Part shown: positions 12,107 through 24,155 of the stretch, piece by piece
Numbering within the stretch: position 1 is the stretch's first letter
Layout of the letters: each line of letters begins with the position of its first letter
Assembly: GCA_020543525.1 (NCBI GenBank)
Contig: JAHYIO010000001.1
Location: forward strand, 2,914,001-2,978,000
DNA: 64,000 nucleotides
Direction of reading: 5' to 3'
Source: Coriolopsis trogii
Taxonomy: Eukaryota; Basidiomycota; Agaricomycetes; Polyporales; Polyporaceae
Made by a program: the position numbers and the translations under genes
The notes under the pieces: generated by a model
Told to the model about the DNA's origin: nothing
The model's database searches: none
The model's input: only the letters and a program-made list of their open reading frames with translations

Positions 12107-15100
12107 ATGTTCCACTCGGCTTTCCTCTCCATCCTTTCAGTCTCGGTCGCGGTGACCATCGTCGCCGCCGTCTCGTCACAAACATACACATGGAAAAACG
12201 TCAAGATTGGTGGTGGCGGTGGCTTCGTTCCTAACATCGTCTTCAACCCGTCCCAGAAGGGTCTCGTATACGCGCGCACTGATATTGGTGGTGCATACAA
12301 GATGAACGCGGACGAGACTTGGACACCCCTGCTAGACTTTGTCGACGACGCTCGCTGGAACTACTGGGGCGTCGATGCTCTGGCTACGGACCCTGTAGAT
12401 CCCAACCGACTCTACCTGGTACGTTTGTCAGGCTCTCCCCGAGTATCAGGCCCGCTTACGCTTTGCTCAGGCTACGGGAATGTATACCAACTCGTGGGAT
12501 CCAAACAATGGACAGATTCTGATCTCAACTGACCAAGGGAAGACGTTCACCCCATCGAAGCTCCCATTCAAAATCGGTGGCAATATGCCTGGCCGTGGAA
12601 TGGGCGAGGTACGTAGAAGGGATATGGCGATGTCATCTACTGCTTAAAGTGTCCCAACTGAACTCGCAGCGGCTCGCGATTGACCCAAACAGCCACAACA
12701 TCCTCTTCTTTGGCGCACGTAGCGGTAATGGGTTGTGGAAATCGACAGACTATGGAGCTACTTGGACTCAGGTCAAGAGCTTCCCAAGTGTCGGTAAGCC
12801 GTAGCGCATCCAGTGTCTCGTAGATACATATATGCACTCACGCGCGGGCAGGAACTTACGTCCCCGACAAGACGGACACCAGCGGATACAACAACGACAT
12901 CATCGGATTGTCCTGGGTCACTTTCGACTCTACCTCGAGTTCTTCTGGCAAAGCTACTCCTCGTATCTTTGTTGGTGTCGCCAACGCCGGTTCGAACAAT
13001 GTTTTCGTTTCCAACGATGCCGGGTCTACCTGTGAGTTTTTGGTAAGCGATGAAGGCCTTAGCTGATGGCCTATCTAGGGACCGCTGTGGCTGGCCAGAA
13101 CAACACATTCATCCCTCACAAAGGCGTACTCTCGGTTGCTGAAAAGTCCTTGTACATCTCGTATTCCGACGGTGCTGGTCCATACGATGGCACAAGTGTA
13201 TGTGCTTCTTGCTCGCAGCTTGCTAGCGGCTGTTGATGCTCTCTGCAGGGAAGTATATGGAAGTATAACATCACCTCAGGCGCATGGACGGATGTCACCC
13301 CCGTCTCCGGTGGTGATCTCTATTTCGGCTTTGGGTACGCACATCGACACCGTTTTTCAGTCAAATCACTCATTTTATTACTCGCAGTGGTGTTGCTGTC
13401 GATCCGCAGCGCCCCGGTACAGTCATGGTTGCTGCTCTCAACTCCTGGTGGCCGGACGGGCAGATCTTCCGCTCTACTGATGGTGGCAAAACATGGACTG
13501 GTCTCTGGGCATGGCAATCCTATCCGACGTTAAACCGCTACTACGAATACGATGACTCCCTCGCTCCGTGGATTGGCCCTGACGCAACAATCTCTGACCT
13601 CACGATGCAGATTGGCTGGATGATGGAAGGGCTTTCCATTGACCCCTTCGATTCGAACCACTGGTTGTATGGTACCGGTGAAACCATCTACGGAGGCCAT
13701 GATCTCCTCAAGTGGGATGCCGGCGCATCTCGTAATATCACACTCAAGTCACTCGCTGATGGCATCGAAGAGACCTCTGTCCAGGGTCTCATCTCTCCGC
13801 CCACGGGTGCACATCTCATCTCCGCTATCGGGGATGTTGACGGTAAGCCCCGGCGTCCTCTCGATTCCTCCCTCCTGGGCCCTCCCTCATTGATACTACC
13901 AACAGGATTTGTGCACAACAATCTCGATGTTGCTCCTTCTGTCTCTTTCTCTAACCCCAGTTACTCATCGTCCTCGGATATCGACTTCGCTGGGAACTCT
14001 CCCAAGACCGTCGTTCGCGTCGGCACCACCACCGACGGCTCCCAGGGCAAGCAGATTGCCATCTCCAATGACGGCGGCGCAACTTGGTCTCAAGATTACG
14101 GCGCACCCGATGGCGTCGCGGGGGGCAAGGTCGCTGTATCCGCCGACGGCGACACCATCCTCTGGAAGACGTCCAGCAACGGCATCATGGTCTCACAGTA
14201 CACGAATCCTTTCTCGGCCGTCTCCTCCCTCCCGTCGAGTGCGGCCATCGCCTCCGACAAGAAGAACAACTCTATCTTCTACGGAGCCGCCGGGTCGTCC
14301 TTCTACCTTTCCACCGACGGCGGCAAGACTTTTGCTGTCAAGGGCTCCCTCGGATCCTCCACCTCGCCTTTCAAGGTCATCGTCCACCCGAACGTGACGG
14401 GCGACGTCTGGGTCTCGACAGACAAGGGTCTCTTCCACTCCACGAACTCCGGCTCGAGCTTCTCCGCCATCCCCGGGGTCACACAGGCTTGGGCAATCGC
14501 CCTTGGCGCGCCCAAGACCACCGGAGAGTACCCCGGGCTCTTCGCGGCAGCCAGCATCGACGGAATCGGTTACTTCCGCTCGGACGACGCTGGTGCAAAC
14601 TGGGTCAAGATCAACGACGCGGCACACGGGTTTGGCTCGGCGAGCGCGAACTGCATCGCTGCCGACCCGCGCATCTATGGCCGGTGAGTATATGCTCGTG
14701 CGCACCATTGCTGCATTGGCTGCAGTGCTGGAGAGTCAGCTGATCGCGACGACAGTGTGTACATCGGCACCAATGGACGCGGGATCTTCTATGGGGACGC
14801 GTCTGGCGCTTCCCCTGCGCCCACCGCGAGCACACCTTCTACAACAGTAGCTCCAACTTCCGCCCCTCCTCCGAGTACGACCACTCAAGTCGGTACCACG
14901 ATCACCAAGGCCAGCACCACGAACACTCAAGCCACCACGACCATCTCCACGTCGGCGCCGTCCATCCCGACAGGCACTGCGCCAGTCTACGGACAGTGCG
15001 GCGGCGCAAGCTGGACGGGTCCTACTGCGTGTGCATGTAGGTGTCCTTCGACCACAGACCGAGCTATGTCGCTGACGCCGGATTTGCAGCTGGCTCCTCT

Positions 15101-15203
15101 TGCGTGAAGCAAAACGACTGTGAGTGTGCCGTATATCTCTGTCCTGGTTCATCACTAACGGATGATGGATTGTCTAGTCTACTTCCAATGTGTCCCGTCG
15201 TGA
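12107..15203 (+). CDS. Secreted GH74 xyloglucanase with C-terminal CBM1
   Basis: An extracellular glycoside hydrolase family 74 enzyme, which cleaves xyloglucan (beta-1,4-glucan backbone) in plant cell walls. The start at 12107 gives a signal peptide (FLSILSVSVAVTIVAAVSS). The mature protein starts with the family signature WKNVKIGGGGGFVPNIVFNP and ARTDIGGAYK, whose Asp matches one catalytic acid of GH74. SAIGDVDGFVHNNLD probably contains the second catalytic Asp. BNR/Asp-box-like motifs (STDGGKTWTG, SNDGGATWS, RSDDAGANW) mark the twin seven-bladed propellers. A Ser/Thr/Pro-rich linker then leads to a CBM1 module (YGQCGGASWTGPTAC ... FYFQCVPS). Many 50-60-base introns interrupt the gene, including one inside the CBM1; the stop is TGA at 15201. 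Endo versus reducing-end specificity is not decided here. It is convergent with the LRR gene, 86 bases apart. Confidence 0.96.
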
Positions 15204-15289
15204 AGTGGCAGACGACTAGCGCGAGAGGACACATGCGACGAAGATGATATTGGGTGTAAGGGTTACCTGGAACGTAATACATTCTTGGG

Positions 15290-17216
15290 TCAACGGTTCT
15301 TCCATTCTTCTTCCCAAACCTTGAATATCAATCATTGAGAGGAAATGGGCGACTACGAATGTACCGCACTCACCTCGAAAAAGCGACGACGATCGACGAC
15401 CTTCACTCCTCTGCAACTGGTCAGGTCGAGCTTCTCGAGCCGCTCGCAGGCATCGATGATAGGGAACAACCCGGCACCTGAACCAATCAGCGTTAATCCG
15501 CGTCCAGAATGAGCCATTCAAATCATGACCTACGCACTGCTGAACTTCGTTCCCGCCAGCTCGAGTGTCTGGAGATTGGCACAGCATGAGATATAGGGAG
15601 CCGCTTCGTCGCCCACTGAGGTGTTGTTGAGGTTGAGATGCTCAATCTGTGGAGGACCCTGGTCTGCTTCGTCGGGCTCTGCCAGACCCTCGAGGTCCGA
15701 GGAGCGCAGAGATGTGATCCCTGCAAGATTGAGATGCTGCCAGAGCGCACTGTCAGCTCTTCCTCTGCTCCAATAACGGCTAGACGTTTGCCGCACCTTG
15801 CATCTGCGCCCGACTCGGCGTATGAAGTACGCCAGAGCTGCATCGGGGCCCCTGCGCCCCGTGAACCCAAGCTTGCTGTTCCCGACCAGATTCACGCGCT
15901 CCAAGTCCGGATAGCCAGAGAGAATGTCTGTCAGCAGTCGGAGCGAGTCGTCTGTCATCGTCATCGCGCTAGAGTTAGATATCGCGGCGCTCGAGCCTTG
16001 GCCGCCGCCCATGGCTCCTATTGCGAGGCTTCTGAGCTTCGAGAGGTCTTGTATTATCGCCACGAGTTCGTTACTTGCAATCTTGGTCGACGTGAGCACG
16101 AGCTTCTCCAGCAAGTTTGTCGGAGGCAGGACTGGGTGCTTGACGGCGGTGAATGACAAATCCAGGCGCCGCAAGTTAGGGCAGGCGGCTAAAATGGGAT
16201 TAATGCCGGTGTCGCTGAGGGGAGCTTGTCGCAGTTTCAGAGATCGCAGGTTGGGTAGCATGAATTCTTCTGTTGCACCTAATGCGCTCCATAGTTTCGA
16301 GCACGTGGTATCTGTCTGGTACAACAGAGGTCACCTCGAATGTGCTTGTACAAGGAGCAGCGTCCCGCACCCAGTTGGGGATCCCAGCGACTTTGAGGAC
16401 CTCAAGATTACCGCAGTTTTGCAGTACTGCGGCTAGCGATGAAGGAGGAACAACTGTGTAATTGAGGTTCAGCACTTCGAGTTGAGGACAATGTGTCGCC
16501 ACAGCCTCCGCTGTCTTCTGAGCGACTTTAGAGCAACCTCTAGAGTGTCCATGTTCGTGAGATAGATCGGACGGGTACTCTGCTGAACGGCAACCTACCG
16601 TAAGTTCAACTTCCTCAGCGCGGGGAGTTTAGCAACCACCGAGGCAAAGACAGTGTCTGCAATCTTCGAGAATCCTGTCAATTCGAGCTCTCGTAGATTC
16701 TCTTTCGTTTGCATATCCCCGATAGCGAATATCGTCAACTTCCCCACTCCGGGAAGGTCGTCGCTGAGAACGATGGTGTTCCCGCGTAAGAAGTACTGAT
16801 AAGTTCGGCGTGAGCACTCGCCCGCTGACATCATGCAAGCAACTTACTGAGACGATGAAGCCATGTTGTAGCAAAGTGGGACATGTGTGCCTCAACCCTG
16901 TGAAGACCTTCTGGGATAGGGCATCGGGGAGCTGCTTCAGCCGCCAGCGAACGTCTTCCCATATGGCTTCGTCACGAGATAACTTCTGTAGGTTCTCTGC
17001 AAAAGCGCGCACGCATACAGTCGACAGTGAGGGAACACCCTGAAGAGGAACAGATCTCGAGGAGAGTGCGGATGCGGAGGGTGCATTAGCTTGAGCTTGA
17101 GGCGTTGGTATGTCGTCATCGGGTTTGTGAGCACCGATCTCGTTGACCCGGCGACGTTTGACGCGAGCGGGCGGGTCTTGTTCTGCGAAGTGAACAGTCC
17201 TCTTCCGGGTACTCAT
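15290..17216 (-). CDS. RNI-like leucine-rich-repeat protein (Amn1/F-box-LRR type)
   Basis: The start at 17216 gives a basic N-terminus (MSTRKRTVHFAEQDPPARVK, then RRR), which could be a nuclear signal. A helical region without a clear F-box follows (DEAIWEDVRWRLKQLPDAL). The rest is a series of RNase-inhibitor-type leucine-rich repeats, for example LRELELTGFSKIADTVFAS, LEVLNLNYTVVPPSSLAAV, LRRLDLSFTAVKHPVLPP and LERVNLVGNSKLGFTG. The last exons read IIDACERLEKLDLTSCRGV and end WEEEWKNR at a TGA at 15290. This layout is typical of cysteine-containing LRR proteins such as Amn1 or the LRR part of F-box receptors, which recruit ligase substrates or block partners. Function is inferred from fold only. 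It converges on the GH74 gene. Confidence 0.8.
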
Positions 17217-17287
17217 TCCTCCGCACGAGTCACTCAGAGTTGCTGAAACGAGGTCGGAGTATGGACGAGCCCTGGTGGTTCCGTCTA

Positions 17288-17374
17288 GGGCTGCTCAATT
17301 CTTGTGGACGCTGGACGTTGGACGCGTTCAGAGCACTTTGATGGACGCGATGGTGTAAGCGAGAACAGCCGACA
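17288..17374 (+). repeat. Left arm of an inverted duplication
   Basis: The first ~41 bases from gggctgctcaattcttgtgg are identical, in inverted orientation, to the right arm ending at 17674. The next ~45 bases are similar with scattered changes, including the shared blocks ctttgatgg and aagcgag..cagccg. The arms are separated by about 213 bases, so a transcript across both could fold into a long hairpin. No target-site duplication is visible at the outer ends. Confidence 0.85.
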
Positions 17375-17587
17375 TCCTGCGCGCGCTTCTGCCCTTTCGG
17401 TGGCGTCAACGCTGTCCCACCATCTCCCGCAAGATGCATATCCCTGAAAGACATGCATTGGCTAGGGTGCCCTATTTCACGAACACAGAAGAATTCCTAT
17501 GTTATTCCAAGGCTAGTTCAGCTTGCTACGAGAGCTTCGAGGAGGAGAGGGAGGAGCAAGACGAGGGTCCGAGCACCTTGCCGAACC

Positions 17588-17674
17588 ACCGGCTGCCCTC
17601 GCTTCAGTCTATCATCCCCATCAAAAGTCTCTCAACGCGTCCAACGTCCAGCGTCCACAAGAATTGAGCAGCCC
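17588..17674 (-). repeat. Right arm of an inverted duplication
   Basis: Reverse-complement partner of the arm at 17288-17374. Read on the minus strand it encodes a stretch like AAQFLWTLDVGRV, which the left arm also encodes on the plus strand. This leaves open whether the repeat is a duplicated exon fragment or a small foldback element. Confidence 0.85.
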
Positions 17675-18268
17675 TTCTCAGGCTCAGGATGGATGAGTCG
17701 GCACTGCCACCGAGGTCCTTAGCGATGCCACGCGTCCATTTGGCAGTACTACCGCGGGCGCCATACCAATTTGAGGATGGGTCCACAAGGTTCGTGCGGA
17801 CGGTTCGTGGGTGTCTTCATCAGGCGTCGCATAGCACCCTGCTTCAAACCCCTCTCCTTTTATTTCCTGTTGCTCTTCACAGCGCCCTAGCACACGTTTC
17901 AACCGGCGATGGCGCCCAAGAAGGTTCATACGTAGCATGCAGCCGCACCGCGTATGCGCCTCCGATTCGTCTGCTAGCATGGTAATGCCTCACGGGATTG
18001 GGAAAAGATACTTAAATGCCAGTCCGCATGGGTCAGGTAGCGACCCATTGTCATGACTCCTAGGTAAGTGGACACATAATCCACGCCGTGACCGTGGCAC
18101 CGACTCAATCATACATGTAGTATTTCGAGGCAACTGGCTTCGTTCCTGCTCCTCTTCATAGCCCGGAACCTCTGGATCCGAGCGCATCAGCGTAAAGGGT
18201 GGGAGCATGTTCAGCCGTCCCTCTACAATCAGCTTCAATCCCTTTCACAACGATGGCTACGCCTTTCC

Positions 18269-19526
18269 ATGCACGGTACACACAAACCGAAGAGACTCGA
18301 CCAACTCCCTACGGAACTCCTGGAGGACATCTTCCGCTGTGCGTGCACAGACGGGGGATACACCGGATGCTCGCTCTCCCTGGTGTCGACCGAGATACGT
18401 GCATTATCGCGTGGAGTCCGCTTCCATTCCGTCTCCCTGCTGTCGGGTTCGAGTGGACGACTCCGCCACTTCTCCGAATGCTTCACGAACGCGCGCAACG
18501 ATGCACTAGCGCAAGGCTCGCCGAGACCGACGATCCGGCACTTATGCATCGCTTCCACGACTTCAATCCCCACCGGGCTGGCACCAGACCGTTCGCCGTC
18601 GCGGTGGAAGCTTTACGACCCATCCGCCGACCGGACCTGGTTCGGGTTGCAGTTGCTCGCGCAAGGCTGCGACGCAGAGACCTGGACGGCGCAGAAGATG
18701 GACGCTGTCTACGACTACACATCCGCGGTGGAGCATCTGTTCTCGCTCGTCTCGCAGGATGTCGAATCGCTTTGTCTATATGGACGCAGAGAGCCCGGCT
18801 CGTCGACTGTGGCGGAGCCGATATGCGTCGCCGGCGGGTTCCCGAGTGTTCGCGAGCTGTCCTTTGTGGGCGACGAGCCTTCCTTCGTAGACGCGCGCAC
18901 GCACTCTCCCTCCCTTTTTCCATATCTGTCTCGTCTGCACATCGTCGCCGACGCGGTGAGACCGATGAGCTTTCTCCGATGGTTAGAGGTTGCGCCACAC
19001 CTCTCCTCCTTGCGTGTCACCTGCGACGGTTGCTTCACCCATCCTGTATGGATGGACGACCTGCAGGGCATCATTGGTAAGTAGAAATGACACGTTCAAT
19101 AGAAACCTCTCATTTACCTCACCTACTTGTCGCTCAGCCTCAGACCCGAACGAGACGTCCCCGAGGCCGGGTCTACGCATCCTACTCTTGATGAAGCCCA
19201 TCCCTACGTTCTACAGCGGTGGCTTTCCTGACGTATACATGAACATCGTCTCGGCCGTGCTGAAGCACTTTCAGCAGGCGCGACTCCCTATCGCCTTCGT
19301 ACCTTTCTATAGTCTACAAGACGTCAATCGCAGCAACACAAACAGTTCTTCGGCTATGGAGGAGCTCGTGCGCCAGGACTGGCTCGGCCGTATGTCCTAC
19401 AAAGATGGCGTCTTCCCAGACGACTTCTGGTGGACGTATGATGAAGGGAACCTGGTCGAGCAGATCCGCACGATGTTCAAGCACTGCCTATGCTACTCGC
19501 CGCCGTGTCCTTGGCGCAATACATAG
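18269..19526 (+). CDS. F-box protein
   Basis: The start at 18269 is followed at residues ~9-30 by an F-box (LDQLPTELLEDIFRCACTDG), the segment that docks onto Skp1 in SCF ubiquitin ligases. The remainder lacks an obvious repeat but has the mixed leucine-rich, Arg-rich pattern common in the very large Agaricomycete F-box family, with blocks such as FPSVRELSFVGDEPSFV and FPYLSRLHIVADAVRPMSF. One intron is clear: GTAAGT at about 19078, with its acceptor after cttgtcgctcag near 19137. The second exon continues through SDPNETSPRPGLRILLLMKP to a TAG at 19524. Substrate unknown. An out-of-frame ATG at 18207 opens an upstream ORF that overlaps the start. Confidence 0.8.
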
Positions 19527-19710
19527 CGTTCGAGGCTCTGTGCATTGAGCACTCCACTCAGCTCATGGAAGCGCGGCTGGCGGGGCGTGACGACGCGAGA
19601 CCTTCGAGATATGTTTACAGGTACCTATTTATCACTATTCCGACATATATTTGGTCTACGCGATCTATGATTAGCTCTTGCTCACAAAAGCATAGCATGG
19701 GCCTCACCTG

Positions 19711-21367
19711 CTACCACCGCCCTGGTAGGTTCCACAGCCAGAATGCAGAAACCAAAAAGGTGATGGGCGCTACGGTTGCTCTCCACAACACACGTTCAGC
19801 CAATGTCCAACGCGGGGATGCTGCTCTGTGTCCGACGAAATGGAGAGCAAACTTTGGCACACGCACGAGGAGTGTTTGTAGCATGTTGAGAGGGGCTGGG
19901 AAGTAGCAAGGTTCTCCGTACGTCATCACAACGCGAATGAAGGCTTGACGGGCTTCCAAACCCACATCTGTGGAGTAGCGATCCCATGTCGGGTGACATT
20001 GTTCGGACGTTGAGAGGAAAGGGTGTATGAGCACGGAGGAGCCCAGTGCGCAGCATAGGAATAGGAAGATGATGGAGAAGAGGGCGAAGAATACGATGCG
20101 AGTGTCCATGGGCGATGCAGATACAGCGGATAGTGTTGATAGTCTCAATAGGTTGTCGGAGAGGGATAATGAGAGTAGGAAGAGGGAGACGAGCAAGCCC
20201 GGTAGGAAGAATCCGATGACGGGGATGAATGTACGTGCGATACCCCTCCATACGAGCACCGCTAGCGGAAGAACTTGCTCCGGTGGTAAGAAGAAGAGCG
20301 GCCCAGGGTGGACGGGGAGATGGAGCATTACGATGCTCCAGCAGAACGCAACCAGAAGCATGGTGAAAGCTAAAGAGTTAGGCAGAGGATTTGTGGCAAA
20401 GGAGGACAGGAAAGATAGGAACGCCAAAGCTGGTGGTGACAAGGCGGCAGACCACGGGTGGAATATGCGTGATGCTGCGTAGACAGCGATGAGCACAGTC
20501 CTCAAGTCAGTGACGGAGATCCTGGCTTGTATTGGCGGGTTCACTAGATAGCTGCAGAGGATACCAAGATAGGCCAAATGTACCACCGTATCGATAATGT
20601 GTAGCACACTGAGAGGGATGGTTCAGCTTCCCATACGCACCCTCAAGAATCCCTTGAACTTACTGGGGTGTGCCTGTGTTATCCACAAAGCGTAATAAGC
20701 TGATCAAGGGACCGTCATCGTCGTATCCATCGTGACGGCCATATTTCCACGTGTCGGAGAGACTTAGATAGACAAGCGGGTGGCTGAGAAAGCCATGAGG
20801 GGCCTCTCCAGTTGCAAGAAAGTCCAGGACTGTGCACAAATATGGATGAAGAGACGAGAAACTGCAGGATATATACTCACCTCGAACCGTCTTTCGTGAG
20901 TCAGGAAAGATGGGGTAGGTTGTCCACAGTACGTCCGACAGCTCTGCCGGTGAGCCGTCGTCCGCGATGAACTGCGTCCAGACTTGTTCTATCCTCTCAT
21001 CAACAACCTGGAGAGCTGCGGTATGTTGCTGTTCTTGCCGCCATCGCACCCATATATCCCGGCCTTGAGAAGATGTGTCACGGAGGTACTTCCGGAAATA
21101 CAGCAAGGCACAGAGAGAAAAGGCGACTCGTGATGAGTGAGATTGGATGGTAGGCGGGTAGAGGTTATCTATGGAGTACTTGGGTACGTCTTCTGGCCGC
21201 ATCTCAGCCACGAACGGCCCGATGTGGGGTAACCCAGGAGTGTCGGCGGGTGAGTCGGGTGAGAGGTTGCGTGTTGTGCGCTGAGTCGAGCGGCGGAGCA
21301 GAGGTGTCCTTTCTGTTGGTCCTGTAGAGACATGGTTGGGGGAGAGAATGCTGCCTGTCGCTGGCAT
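19711..21367 (-). CDS. Polytopic membrane protein of unknown function
   Basis: Starts at 21367 with a hydrophilic N-terminus carrying TERTPLLRRS, a dileucine-like sorting motif seen in many vacuolar membrane proteins. At least three exons are joined. The first cytosolic part ends near an ISxFPDSRKTVRG-like segment. The second contains DFLATGEAPHGFLSHPLVYL. The third has about five to seven hydrophobic helices, such as HIIDTVVHLAYLGILCSYLV, LAFTMLLVAFCWSIVMLHL, FIPVIGFFLPGLLVSLFLL and IVFFALFSIIFLFLCCALGS. It ends with a hydrophobic tail at 19711. I do not recognise the family. A position shared with the TVP23 promoter (158 bases between starts) hints at housekeeping-type expression, but function is unknown. 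Confidence 0.72.
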
Positions 21368-21525
21368 GTTGCCCCCAGGTCAAAGGTGAACAGGAGCTTG
21401 AACGGGCCGGCTGCTGCACCTTGGAATAAGCACGATCCGATCTGCCACGTGCGACCATGTTATGGGCGCCTACGCGACCGTGACGCAGCCGAGGGCTACA
21501 GAACGCGATTTCATGTTCCGCCGCC
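21368..21525. promoter_or_regulatory. Shared divergent promoter, unknown membrane protein / TVP23
   Basis: Only 158 bases separate the two ATGs, which point away from each other, so both core promoters must lie here or within the 5' UTRs. No TATA box is evident. Confidence 0.6.
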
Positions 21526-22999
21526 ATGAGCTCCTCGACGCCTCTCTTTGAAACAATCGAAGCCGATGACCCAGAATATGAGCAACGCACCTCAGCACAA
21601 GGACAGATAGGCGGCGCTGGCACTACTAATCAGTCTGCCTCAAATGCACGCCCACCACCGCCAATGGCGACCAATCAAGGGGACGCAGAGTCAGGTATGT
21701 TTCCCTTACTCGTGCATACGCGCATATGTCGAGGGTCACTCGTGAATGTGGACTAGGTATTGCTGGCATACTCCGACAGGTGAGTTTGGGTCGAAGGGCG
21801 GTCTCCAACCTCATGACTGAACGCGGACTTGTTCCCCTACAGTCTGCGCATCCCGCCGTTCTCTTCTGCCTCTACTTCTTTCGGATATCAGCCATCGCTG
21901 TCTACATCCTGTGCGGCTTCTTCATATCCAATTATGTTCTTTCTGTCAGTCGGTTTCTGGTTCCTACAAGACAACTGTACCAGATGTCTTATGCTGCTCT
22001 GATGCCAGTCCGTGATTGTCGTGGTTTTGCTCGCGATGGACTTCTGGAACTGCAGAGTACGTGCCCCAATACTACTCCAACTTCTGACTGATTGACACCA
22101 GAGTATCAGAACGTAGCAGGTCGGCGGCTAGTCGGTCTGCGATATTGGAACCAGGTGCGCCCAGACGGTCATGTGCTGGACCGAGCTCCTCCCTTGACGC
22201 GTCTCTGTCTGTCTCTAGGTCGACGATGACGGCGAGAGCTACTGGGTGTTCGAGAGCCGTGACGTGTGTAACTTCCTCTTCCATTCGTATACGGATCTCT
22301 TCCAAGCATCTCAACTTCCTCTCCGTCTCCGTGTAGCCATCTCGCCCCGCAAACCCAATCGACGCGAAGTAAGTTCTCCCAGCCTTCTTGTAAACATGCG
22401 CTCATACCCCATACCCCATCTTCTCCCCACGCGCAGGATGTTCTGGGTCAGTACGCATGTCACTTCCGCGTGCTGTCCGAGTCTTCGTTCTTATCCGCAG
22501 CGGCATGTTTCGTGCCACCACCCATACAGATCGCGGTCTACACCTTCCCGCTCCTTTGGCTCGCCCTCCTTATCGTCTCCATCCTCAAGTTCAACCTCTC
22601 GTATGCCCTCTCCATCTCCTGTCACGCGCCCGTCATCTGACCGACCCTGCCTGTCTGTCCTCCCCACGTCCCACATTTCCGTCCATTCTCGCGACCCAGC
22701 TTTGTGCCGATCGTCGTCCTCGCGCTCGTCTTCAACGTCACAAACGCCATCGGCTTCACATACGCGTGCGTACCCCAGATCTCACGCTCGTCTCCTTCTG
22801 TCTGCTACCGTAGCAGCAGCTCTGGCTGATAGGACATCGTCGACTGACATCGGGCCCTTTTCCCCACAGCGACCGCGATGCGAAGCAAAAGTGGGCGAAC
22901 AACCTCGCTGCTTCCGGCTGGGGCTTGGGCATCGGAGGCTTGGGCGGCCAGATCCTGACCGGTGTGGTCAAGAACAGCGTCGGACGTGTGTTTGGGTGA
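21526..22999 (+). CDS. TVP23: Golgi membrane protein Tvp23
   Basis: A small tetraspanning Golgi protein of the Tvp23/FAM18 (DUF846) family, linked to late-Golgi and vesicle traffic. Seven or so short introns split it. A disordered N-terminus ([20 protein letters not shown]) is followed by [20 protein letters not shown] and a further hydrophobic segment ([12 protein letters not shown]). The conserved [24 protein letters not shown] and RPANPIDAK come next, then MFW joined to [20 protein letters not shown]. The last membrane segment is [19 protein letters not shown]. The C-terminus [17 protein letters not shown] ... [10 protein letters not shown] ends at a TGA at 22997. The order of motifs matches the family end to end. 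Confidence 0.93.
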
Positions 23000-24155
23000 A
23001 CCTAATCATATGCATGAATTCACTTCCCAAGTTCCCCGGATGTCGAGTTACACGGCGAGGCGTTCCTGTGCAGGTGCACGTCACGTCCGATGTTCTCTGT
23101 CGTATCAGTATCTGGATTACAGTACAGTGAGAGGTCCCGACCGTCTTACGATGTCGCAGGCTGTTTGGCGGGAGGTTTTCAGCGTACTTGTCAGCAGTCG
23201 TCATGTGTCATGCGTCATGCTGCCCGCCTGCGGCCGCAGACCGTGGACAGCGGACGTCCATCCCCTGTATGCTATGCATCTAAGTTATACACTTCTCATT
23301 CTTCTTTGCGCGGTCGACACGTTTGGCGTTCCGATGCACACCGGGGAGCCGAAAGTGGCATGAAATGATTTTTTTGAGTAATCCTCTTCGATTGCTTCAT
23401 CGTCCGCTCTGCGGAGCGGCGCATATATGCCCTGAGGCTGAGTACATCGGTGGTGCGAAACGGGCCAGGAACCGAACATGGAGAACAGAGCCGGTATGTG
23501 TGACAGTGAGGAAAGAAACACGAGGAACGGTTGCAAAATGCGCGAATGGAACAAAAATGCAGGACGGCGGACGAAGAGCTGGGCGGAGAGGAGGACTGTG
23601 GGAAATGTGCGGATGACTTGCGACTTGCAGGAGTCCGAGTGTGTGTGAGGTGAGTGTTTGGATGCGAAAAGATAAATGAAAAAAGGTAAGAATGCACAAG
23701 GGTGAAGGAAGAAATGGATAATATACAGCCAACCGATATGCAGTACGGTGCGATGCAAAGTCCGAACAAAATCTATCAACATGAACGAACGTCGAAGGTG
23801 CGTGAAGGGCCGAAAACGAATGACGTATGGGACACCGAACGATAAGAAGAAACTAAAAAGAGGAGATAGATGGACGACGAGACACCGCAACATAATGATA
23901 TATGCCAGATGTGCCGGAGACCTCGCATATAAAGAAAACAAAAATAGTGGGTAACAGTCCGCGCGAATGATGCTGCTGCTTAATGGAAGAAGCAATGAGG
24001 AAAAGGAGGAAAAAATGCGAGGATCCGGGATTTGACACGGATAAAAAGAGATGCGCGCTAGTGTCACAGAGCAGAAGAGAGAGACAGCGAACCGTGCATG
24101 AGACGGCATAAAGGGATCATGCAGAACATGCGATGCGTGAGCGAAGACCTGAGAA
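23000..24155. other. Convergent intergenic, 1.16 kb, purine/pyrimidine-skewed
   Basis: Lies between the 3' ends of TVP23 and the phosphatase gene. From about 23400 to 24100 the plus strand is strongly purine-rich. This leaves a long stop-free frame on the minus strand, which I regard as compositional and probably 3' UTR. No gene or RNA was recognised. Confidence 0.5.

Larger units (their letters stand above)
17217..18268. other. Intergenic, 1.05 kb, with inverted duplication
   Basis: A divergent promoter region between the RNI-like LRR gene and the F-box gene. Its main content is the inverted repeat listed separately (17288-17374 and 17588-17674). No convincing exon was found. Confidence 0.55.
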
